From contig DATJNS010000003.1 in assembly GCA_035507915.1 (NCBI GenBank), positions 1 through 43,930 on the forward strand: 43,930 bases of DNA, given 5' to 3'. The DNA is from JACQAI01 sp035507915 (lineage in GTDB: Bacteria > Pseudomonadota > Alphaproteobacteria > Elsterales > Elsteraceae). The translations under genes and the position numbers were made by a program. The notes beneath the pieces were generated by a model that was given only the letters and a program-made list of their open reading frames with translations, ran no database searches and was not told where the DNA came from. Below are positions 37,913-43,930 of this stretch, one piece after another. The number at the start of each line of letters is the position of its first letter. Position 1 is the first letter of the stretch.

Positions 37913-39442
37913 ATGCCGGTGTCGCGTCGTGCGGTGCTGCTTCAAGGAGGCGTGATCGGCGCGGGGTTCATCGCTGCCGACCTCTCCGGTGTGCGCGCGC
38001 TCGCCCAGGCGCCGCCGCTGCCCGAGCGCCGCTCCCTGCGGGGGCTGGCGTGGAACGATCCGATCGTCGAGACCTACCGCGACGCCGTGGGCCAGCTCAA
38101 GAACCGGCCCGACGGCGACCTGTTCAACTGGGTCAATCTGGCCAAGATCCACGGCACCGACGTCGAGACCTACCATCTCTGTCCGCACGGCAACTGGTAC
38201 TTCCTGCCCTGGCACCGTGCCTACCTCCTGATGTACGAGCGTCTCATCCGCGACGTCACCGGGAACCCCAGCTTCGCGCTGCCCTTTTGGGACTGGACCG
38301 AGGATCCGCGGCTGCCGGAGATTTTCGTCGAGCCGCGGACGCCCGACGGCAAGCCCAATTGGCTCTACGTCGCCGATCCCGGCTACGAGCGCACCTGGCC
38401 GTCGGCCGAGCCGCTGCCGTCGGAGAACGTCGGACCCGCCGTGCTCCGGCGCATCTTGACCCCGGGCATCTACGAGCAGTTCGCCACCAGCCGGCCAAGC
38501 GGTCAGAACTCGCTCGACCCGTCCTGGGTCGTCGATCGGGATGCCGGCGTCCAGGGCGAGCTCGAGGGCAACCTGCACAACATGGTGCACAACCATGTCG
38601 GCGGCTGGATGCCGACGTCGATGTCGCCGCGCGACCCGCTGTTCCTCGCCCACCACAGCAACATCGACCGGATCTGGGCGGTATGGAACGCGCTCGGCAA
38701 CCCCAACTGCCCGGATCCGCTGTGGCGCGACATGCGCTTCGAGAGGCATTTCTACAACGTCGACGGCACGTTCGCGTCGCCGACGGTGTCGGAGCTGCTG
38801 CTGCCCGAGCCGCTCGGCTACACCTACGGTCACGCACCGCCGGCCGCCGCCGCATCGCCCCACGTGATGGCGTTGCGCGACAATCTCACCACGCTCTACG
38901 CCGGCGCTCGCCCGGCGGGATCGATCGTCGCCTACACCGTGGCGAACGCCCAGGGTGCGGCGTCCGCCGGCGATCAGCCCCTCGAGCTCGTCGTCGACGT
39001 CGACAGCGGCCTCGTGGCCGCGGTCGCGCGGCGTCCGCCGCCCGGAGCGGGAGCCGAGCTGGTCGATGCCGCGGCCGCGCGGGAGCGCCTGGCGGCGGGC
39101 ACCCGCGCGCTCGCCTTCATCCGCGAGGTCGCGGTCACGCAACCGCGCACCATGATCCGCCTCTTCCTCGACGGCGTCGGGCTTTCGCCGGCGACGCCGG
39201 TCACGGATCCCCATTATGTCGGCAGCTTCGCCGTGTTCGGCCACGCGGCCCACGCGGGCGGTCACGCCAAGCCGTCCTTCGTCGTCGACCTGACCGATCC
39301 GATCGGACGCGTCTATGGTGGTCGAGCGAACCCACCCGGGCGTCTGACGCTCCAGGTCCTGGCGGTGCCGAGCCGATCCGCGCACGGCACGGTCGGCTCG
39401 GTCACGCTCGGCCGCATCGAAGTCGCGTTCGTGACCAGCTGA
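37913..39442 (+). CDS. Tyrosinase-family copper oxidase with Tat signal
   Basis: A 509-residue protein starting with a twin-arginine signal (SRRAVLLQGGVIGAGFIAAD). Copper site A is in KIHGTDVETYHLCPHGNWYF followed by LPWHRAYLLMYE. Copper site B is in LHNMVHNHVGGW and DPLFLAHHSNIDRIW. C-terminal LAFIREVAVTQPRTMIRLFL and SFAVFGHAAHAGGH match the beta-sandwich tail of plant-like polyphenol oxidases. It would oxidise phenols or catechols to quinones in the periplasm using O2. The ATG at 37913 has GAGG 8 bases upstream. The upstream gap (97 bases) and downstream gap (110 bases) suggest its own transcription unit. Substrate and biological role are unknown. Confidence 0.9.
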   Translation: MPVSRRAVLLQGGVIGAGFIAADLSGVRALAQAPPLPERRSLRGLAWNDPIVETYRDAVGQLKNRPDGDLFNWVNLAKIHGTDVETYHLCPHGNWYFLPWHRAYLLMYERLIRDVTGNPSFALPFWDWTEDPRLPEIFVEPRTPDGKPNWLYVADPGYERTWPSAEPLPSENVGPAVLRRILTPGIYEQFATSRPSGQNSLDPSWVVDRDAGVQGELEGNLHNMVHNHVGGWMPTSMSPRDPLFLAHHSNIDRIWAVWNALGNPNCPDPLWRDMRFERHFYNVDGTFASPTVSELLLPEPLGYTYGHAPPAAAASPHVMALRDNLTTLYAGARPAGSIVAYTVANAQGAASAGDQPLELVVDVDSGLVAAVARRPPPGAGAELVDAAAARERLAAGTRALAFIREVAVTQPRTMIRLFLDGVGLSPATPVTDPHYVGSFAVFGHAAHAGGHAKPSFVVDLTDPIGRVYGGRANPPGRLTLQVLAVPSRSAHGTVGSVTLGRIEVAFVTS

Positions 39443-39466
39443 GGCGCCTGCGGCAAAGCGCGCCTC
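39441..39466 (+). terminator. Hairpin overlapping the tyrosinase stop codon
   Basis: GAGGCGC (39441-39447) pairs with GCGCCTC (39460-39466) across a 12-base loop. The stem begins in the TGA stop codon. There is no T run, so terminator function is only tentative. Confidence 0.3.
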
Positions 39467-39552
39467 CCACGGATCGACCCGCTCGCATCGGGCGGCGAGC
39501 TTGCTAGAGTGGCGCCGGGTCGATTCTGCTCGATATCCGGGGGAGGCGCGGG

Positions 39553-41040
39553 ATGCGCACGAAGATCGCGTGTGGCTGGCTGGTCGGCAACGAGGGCGGC
39601 CGCCACGTGCTCTGGCGCGACGCCGAGCTGGTCTACGAGGATGATCGCGTCGTCTTCGTCGGCAAGCGCTTCGACGGCACGGTCGACCAGGACATCGACG
39701 CCCGCGACCGCCTCGTCTGTCCGGGATTCATCGACACCCACGTGCATTCCGGGCATCGCGCGTCCCACCGGTTGATCAGCGACGTCGGTCGCCCGGACTA
39801 TTTCGGCCAACCATTCCTCGAGATCAGCGTGCCGCGCGAGGGAGCCCGGGTCGGCGGCGATCCCCGCTACGCGCGGCCGAACGCCGCCGGCGCGCGCGAG
39901 GACCTCGAGCTCAATGCCACCTTCACGATCGCCGAGCTGCTGCGCAACGGCATCACGACCTTCGTCGAGTTCGGCAGCCAGTGCCGGGTGCAGGAGGCGC
40001 TGCACGAGCAGGTCGGCCGGCTCGGCATCCGGGCCTATCTCGGTCCCGGCTTCGACAGCGGCCGCTGGGTCGGCGGCGCGGCCGGCAAGCTGGTGCGCGT
40101 CAATGACGAGGAGGGCGGCCGCATCGAGTTCGAGCAGGCGCTCGAGTTCATCGAGGAGACGAGCGGCGATCACGACGACCTCGTGCGCGGCGTCCTGGTG
40201 CCGCGCGAGGTGGAGACCTGCTCGATCGACCTGCTGGAGGCGACCGCACGCGAGGCCGCCGCGCGCAGCCTGCCGGTGGCGATCCACGCCGCCTACAACA
40301 TCCACGAGTTCTACGACATCATCCGGGAGCATCAGAAGACCTCGATCGAGCTGCTCGAATCGATCGGGTTGCTGACCGACCGCACCAACATCGGCCACGG
40401 CAACTTCGTCGCCGAGAACCCGCTGATGAACTATTCGGGCGGCCGCGACCTCGAGATCATGGGCCAGCACCGCTGCTCGATCTCGCATTGCTCGATCAAC
40501 ATCGCCCGGCGCGCGCGCTACCTCGACAACTGGGAAAGCTACCGTCGCGCCGGCGTCAACATCGCGCTCGGCACCGACACCTACCCGCGCGACATGATCC
40601 TCAACATGCGGACCGCGTCCTATTTCGGCAAGGTCGCGAGCCGCAATCTGCGCGCGGCGTCCGCGGCCGAGGTGTTCGACGCCGCCACCCTCGGCGGCGC
40701 GCGCTCGGTCGGGCGCGACGACCTCGGCCGTCTCGCGCCGGGCGCGAAGGCCGATATCGCGATCATCGACCTGGGCGGCAGGAACTCGCTGCGCTACGGG
40801 CCCGTCCACGATCCGATCAAGAGCCTGGTCGAATGCGGCGTCGGCGACGACGTCGAGACCGTCATCGTCAACGGCGTCGTGCGGGTGTCCGATCGCGCCA
40901 TCCCGGGCGTCGACGTCGCCGATCTGAGGCGCCGCGCGCAGGCGGCCGGCGAGCGCATCTGGAGCGGTTGGCAACATTGGGATCCGCAGGGCCGGACCGC
41001 GGAAGAGATGTCGCCGTTCTCGTTTCCGGTGCGCGGATGA
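39553..41040 (+). CDS. Amidohydrolase-superfamily metal-dependent hydrolase
   Basis: The 495-residue protein has the fold of the chlorohydrolase/deaminase branch (TrzN/AtzA/guanine-deaminase-like). Metal ligands visible are the HxH in FIDTHVHSGH, His in VAIHAAYNIHEFYD, His in IGHGNFVAEN and Asp in ALGTDTYPRDMILN. The N- and C-terminal composite beta domain has the typical exit GRLAPGAKADIAIIDL. It would hydrolyse a C-N or C-Cl bond of a cyclic or aromatic nitrogen compound. The ATG at 39553 follows GGGGGAGG. It lies 80 bases before an SsuA-like binding-protein gene, so uptake and breakdown of the same compound is a reasonable guess, not shown. Confidence 0.9.
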   Translation: MRTKIACGWLVGNEGGRHVLWRDAELVYEDDRVVFVGKRFDGTVDQDIDARDRLVCPGFIDTHVHSGHRASHRLISDVGRPDYFGQPFLEISVPREGARVGGDPRYARPNAAGAREDLELNATFTIAELLRNGITTFVEFGSQCRVQEALHEQVGRLGIRAYLGPGFDSGRWVGGAAGKLVRVNDEEGGRIEFEQALEFIEETSGDHDDLVRGVLVPREVETCSIDLLEATAREAAARSLPVAIHAAYNIHEFYDIIREHQKTSIELLESIGLLTDRTNIGHGNFVAENPLMNYSGGRDLEIMGQHRCSISHCSINIARRARYLDNWESYRRAGVNIALGTDTYPRDMILNMRTASYFGKVASRNLRAASAAEVFDAATLGGARSVGRDDLGRLAPGAKADIAIIDLGGRNSLRYGPVHDPIKSLVECGVGDDVETVIVNGVVRVSDRAIPGVDVADLRRRAQAAGERIWSGWQHWDPQGRTAEEMSPFSFPVRG

Positions 41041-41120
41041 GCCTTGGCACCGTTCTTGCTGAATTTCGCGCGCACAGGCGTGAGCAGAACGCCGCGATGC
41101 GCGTTCAGGGGAGGTTGGTG

Positions 41121-42134
41121 ATGATCCGGTGCGTCGTCGGGCTTGTGGCATCGGCCTGCTGCCTCTTGGCGCTGGCGACGTCGGAGGCCCGATCGGCGCC
41201 GTCGGAGCTGCGCATCGGCGTCCAGTTCGGCATCGGCTACCTGCCGATCTACGTCGCGCGCGATCTCGACCTCATCAACCGGAATCTGGCGACGAAGGGC
41301 GTCGCGCCGGTCAAGGTGACGATCCAGAACGTCGCCGGCGCACCGCAGATCAACGACGGCCTGCTGTCGCGCACCATGGACCTCGGATGCGGCGGCATCA
41401 GCGCCATGATGGTGGCGTGGGACAAGACCAAGGGCGCCGGCGACAACGCCATGAAGGGCGTGGTCGCCCTGTCGTCGATGCCCTACGAGCTCTTCACGGT
41501 CGATCCGTCGGTCAAGTCGCTGTCCGACCTGTCGGACCGCAACAAGATCGGCCTGCCGGCGGTCAAGGTGTCGATCCCGGCGATCTTCCTCGAGATGGCG
41601 GCGGCGCGGCTCTACGGCGCCGAGAATTATCGCAAGCTCGACCCCCTGACCGTGTCGCTCGCCCAGCCCGACGGCGCGATCGCGCTGATGTCGGGCAGCG
41701 GCACCGTCGACTCCTATGTGTTCGCGCCGCCGTTCAACTATCAGGTCGCGCAGGAACCGCGGGTCCACCGCGTCTGGAGCAGCGCCGAGCTCGCCGAGCA
41801 GATCACGTCCCTGTCGATGTGGACCACCGCGCGCTTTCACCGGGACAACCCGGCGCTGATGGCCGCCGTGGTCGCCGGCGTGCGCGACGCCGTCGCGGCG
41901 ATCCGCAGCGATCCGCGTCGTGCCGCGCAGATCTTCATCGCGGCCGAAAATTCCAAGCTCTCGGTCGACTTCGTGACCGCGGCGCTCGGGCACGCCGATC
42001 TCCAGTTCTCGATCGCGCCGCAGAACTCGCTGCTGTTCGCGCGCTTCCTCGCCGGGACCGGGACCATCAAGACGGCACCGTCGGGCTGGAAGGATTATTT
42101 CTTCCCGGACATCGCCGCCGAGCACGGCAGCTGA
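41121..42134 (+). CDS. SsuA/THI5-like periplasmic substrate-binding protein
   Basis: The 337-residue protein has a Sec signal (VVGLVASACCLLALATSEARS), then LRIGVQFGIGYLPIYVARDL, the standard start of nitrate/sulphonate/taurine-type binding proteins. Later KIGLPAVKVSIPAIFLEMAA and AYVFAPPF-like residues in YVFAPPFNYQ follow the family pattern. It should deliver a small nitrogen- or sulphur-containing compound to an ABC transporter, but no permease or ATPase gene is visible in the window. The ATG at 41121 has GGGGAGG 6 bases upstream; an in-frame ATG at 41097 lacks such a site. It is probably co-transcribed with the amidohydrolase gene and ends 9 bases from the convergent TPR gene. Confidence 0.88.
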   Translation: MIRCVVGLVASACCLLALATSEARSAPSELRIGVQFGIGYLPIYVARDLDLINRNLATKGVAPVKVTIQNVAGAPQINDGLLSRTMDLGCGGISAMMVAWDKTKGAGDNAMKGVVALSSMPYELFTVDPSVKSLSDLSDRNKIGLPAVKVSIPAIFLEMAAARLYGAENYRKLDPLTVSLAQPDGAIALMSGSGTVDSYVFAPPFNYQVAQEPRVHRVWSSAELAEQITSLSMWTTARFHRDNPALMAAVVAGVRDAVAAIRSDPRRAAQIFIAAENSKLSVDFVTAALGHADLQFSIAPQNSLLFARFLAGTGTIKTAPSGWKDYFFPDIAAEHGS

Positions 42135-42143
42135 GGCTGTGAC

Positions 42144-43853
42144 CTAACCGAGCTTCGCGCGTGCGCGCTCGACCATGCGCGCCGCGGCGTCGAAGATGCG
42201 CGGCACGTAGGCGTGCTTGTAGGGATGGCTCTCGCGCGACTCGTAGAGGTGGATCAGCATGTTCGCGTTGGCCTCGAACAGCACGACGCGGCCGTCGGGC
42301 ATCAGGCCGCAATCCATGCCGGCATAGTCGAGATCGAGGCGGCGCGCGACCGTGCGCACGGCGTCGCCGAGCCCACCGGGAAATACGCTGGCGTAGTCGG
42401 CGAGGAAGGCCTCCTCCTCGCGCTTCATCCAGGACGCCTCGTTCATGTCGACCCGCCAGTAGTGGACCTTCCACTCGCGGCTGATCGCCAGATGGTAGGG
42501 GAAGACCTCGCGATCGACGAAGATGAAGCGGTACTTGCGGAACCACCCGTCGGGGCTCTGGAAATCGCAGTAGTCGCTCAGGTAGTGCGTCTCGAACGGG
42601 ATCTCGCCGAGGTAGTCGGCGAGCTCGGCGGACCGGTCGATGCGGCGCAGGCCCTCGCCGCCATGCGATCCCGCCGGCCGCACGACGCGCGGCGGCGCCG
42701 GCGCTGCGTCTGCCGCCATGGCCGCGAGCTCCGCGCGGGCGACGCGCCGGGTTGCGGGCAGCAGCAGACCGGGAATGTCGGCCAGGCATTCGACAAGCCG
42801 GTCGCGCCGCGTGATCGCGATCCGATCGGGCGGATTGAGCACCGGGCGGTCGTGGCGGCGTACGAAGGCGTCGGCTTCGCGCAGGTAAGGCGCGCCACGA
42901 TCGGGATCGGCGATCGAGTTGAAGACCAGGTCGAACGGCGGGATCTGATCGAGATAGGCGCGCTCGGCCGGCGTGACCTCGTCCGCCGCCAGCATGAAGG
43001 CTTGGATGCGGGTGAAACGATGGCGATCGACCAGATGCCGCGTCGCCACGTCGCTGCGGCCGGGCGAGCACAGGATGAGGACGCGCGCCAGCGGCGTCTC
43101 GCCGAGACAGGGTTCGACGAACATCGGCCGCCGGCGGGTCGCCTCGATCCGATGACGCTGCGCCTCGTCGCCCTGGAACGTCGCCTCGTAGGCTTCGGCG
43201 ATCTCGAGATGCGCCCGGACGTGGTCGGGATCGAGCGTCAGCGCGGTCTGCAGCGCGACGATGCCGTCCTGCGGCCGCTCGAGCGCGGTCAATACGACGC
43301 CGCGGTTGCAATGCGCGACCGCGAGCGCGGGATCGAGCGCGATCGCTTGATCGAACTCGGCGAGCGCCTCGGTCAGGCGCTCCCGCGAGCGCAGCAGCGC
43401 CCCGTAATTGTTGCGCAGGGTGGGATCGGCGGGCTCGAGCGCCACCGCCTGCTCGAACGAGACGGCCGCCTCGTCGAGCCGCTCGAGCTCGTGCAGCGAG
43501 ACGCCGCGGCCGTGAAACGCCTGGCCGAGCCCGGGATTGCCGGCGATCGCGGCATCGAATAGGGCGAGGGCGGCCCGATGGTCGCCCTGCCGCTGGCGCA
43601 CCATGCCGAGGCTGTAGCCGGCGAACGGATCGTTCGGCACCAGCTCGAGGTAGCGCGACAGCAAGGTTGCGGCATCCCCGGCGTCGCCGTGCTTGCCGAG
43701 GATCAAGCCGAGCAGCAGCAAGGCGTGCGGTTGATCGGGCTCGCGCGCCAGGACCTGCCGGCAGATCGCCGCGGCGTCGTCGACGCGCCCCTCCCGCTGC
43801 GCCGCCAGGGCCGCGTAGAGCTGCTCGGCGCTGCCGGTTGCGGACGACGTCAT
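42144..43853 (-). CDS. TPR / ATP-grasp fusion protein
   Basis: A 569-residue protein. The N-terminal part, residues about 5-245, is made of seven tetratricopeptide repeats (for example PHALLLLGLILGKHGDAGDA; AHCNRGVVLTALERPQDGIV). The C-terminal part, about 255-565, looks like an ATP-grasp enzyme: ARVLILCSPGRSD, PVLNPPDRIAITRRDRLVE, VVRPAGSHGGEGLRRI and the metal-binding end DYAGMDCGLMPDGRVVLFEA with NANMLIH. ATP-grasp enzymes activate a carboxylate by phosphorylation and join it to an amine or thiol; the substrate here is unknown. TPRs may dock a peptide or protein partner. The start is the ATG at 43853; the upstream 77 bases show no clear ribosome site and no other gene. Convergent to the binding-protein gene. 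Confidence 0.85.
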   Translation of the reverse strand: MTSSATGSAEQLYAALAAQREGRVDDAAAICRQVLAREPDQPHALLLLGLILGKHGDAGDAATLLSRYLELVPNDPFAGYSLGMVRQRQGDHRAALALFDAAIAGNPGLGQAFHGRGVSLHELERLDEAAVSFEQAVALEPADPTLRNNYGALLRSRERLTEALAEFDQAIALDPALAVAHCNRGVVLTALERPQDGIVALQTALTLDPDHVRAHLEIAEAYEATFQGDEAQRHRIEATRRRPMFVEPCLGETPLARVLILCSPGRSDVATRHLVDRHRFTRIQAFMLAADEVTPAERAYLDQIPPFDLVFNSIADPDRGAPYLREADAFVRRHDRPVLNPPDRIAITRRDRLVECLADIPGLLLPATRRVARAELAAMAADAAPAPPRVVRPAGSHGGEGLRRIDRSAELADYLGEIPFETHYLSDYCDFQSPDGWFRKYRFIFVDREVFPYHLAISREWKVHYWRVDMNEASWMKREEEAFLADYASVFPGGLGDAVRTVARRLDLDYAGMDCGLMPDGRVVLFEANANMLIHLYESRESHPYKHAYVPRIFDAAARMVERARAKLG

Positions 43854-43930
43854 GCCGGCGTCGACGGGCTACGGGCGCGCACGCGGCAGACTCCTGATGG
43901 CGGTCTCCTTATCACGGTACCGGCGCCGGC

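Noticed and set aside
35353..37914. Minus-strand open frame of 853 codons opposite the SulP gene
   Set aside because: Charged low-complexity translation; the SulP-STAS-cNMP frame is unambiguous.
1..43930. tRNA/rRNA genes, CRISPR arrays, insertion sequences
   Set aside because: No tRNA cloverleaf, regular spacer-repeat array, transposase motif or terminal inverted repeat was recognised by reading; a tRNAscan or ISfinder run could still find a degenerate one.

Overview
The window is a G+C-rich stretch of bacterial chromosome, most likely from an alphaproteobacterium. That placement is an inference from codon usage, the FixJ-type and HPK4-type regulators and general gene content; there is no rRNA or marker gene to fix the genus. 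About 27 kb (2.7-30 kb) is an exopolysaccharide (EPS) or surface-glycan locus. It is flanked by signalling genes (left edge, and 31.6-35.5 kb) and then by a set of less connected metabolic and transport genes (35.6-43.9 kb). I saw no tRNA, rRNA, insertion sequence or CRISPR array.

Layout. 1-2529 (-): one long protein that joins a FixJ-like response regulator to a hybrid histidine kinase; its 3' end lies outside the window. 2748-8672: a Wzy-like membrane protein, a GT4 glycosyltransferase, a small ORF coupled to a double-GNAT acetyltransferase, and a tailspike-like beta-helix protein. 8902-13113 (+): pseB, pseC, an aldo/keto reductase and a WecA-type initiating phosphosugar transferase in one tight operon, followed by an orphan sensor kinase (13183-15258). 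15269-25336 (-): a long operon, read from its promoter, of a small protein, a Wzc-like copolymerase/kinase, a cytidylyltransferase-aminotransferase fusion, pseG, pseI, a Wzx-like flippase, two left-handed beta-helix acyltransferases and a PhyH-like oxygenase; most junctions are 4-base stop/start overlaps. 25754-30024: an OmpR-type response regulator, a short Wza-like lipoprotein, an outer-membrane beta-barrel and a capsule/Kdo-type glycosyltransferase.

How it works together. Every step from UDP-GlcNAc to CMP-pseudaminic acid has a candidate: PseB, PseC, PseH-like GNAT, PseG, PseI and an SpsF-type cytidylyltransferase in the PseF position. Initiation (WecA-like), flipping (Wzx), polymerisation (Wzy), length control (Wzc) and outer-membrane export (Wza plus barrel) are also present. 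The locus therefore looks like a Wzx/Wzy-type EPS containing pseudaminic acid or a derivative, with acyl and perhaps oxidative decoration and its own depolymerase-like beta-helix protein.

Regulation. The most striking non-coding signal is a family of direct repeats, TTAC-N6-TTAC with a frequent third TNAC unit, exactly one helical turn apart. It recurs in five intergenic regions (2641, 5438, 8730, 25407/25565, 31613/31675), usually 70-95 bases upstream of a start codon and pointing at the gene. The format is that of OmpR-family binding sites, and an OmpR-family regulator is encoded inside the locus (25754-26500). The same sites also precede a sugar-binding protein gene and a REC-HDOD / REC-HDOD / REC-PAS-GGDEF cassette (31759-35468), which would tie EPS production to c-di-GMP signalling.

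The right end holds a SulP transporter with STAS and cyclic-nucleotide-binding domains, a Tat-exported tyrosinase, an amidohydrolase, an SsuA-like binding protein and a TPR/ATP-grasp fusion.
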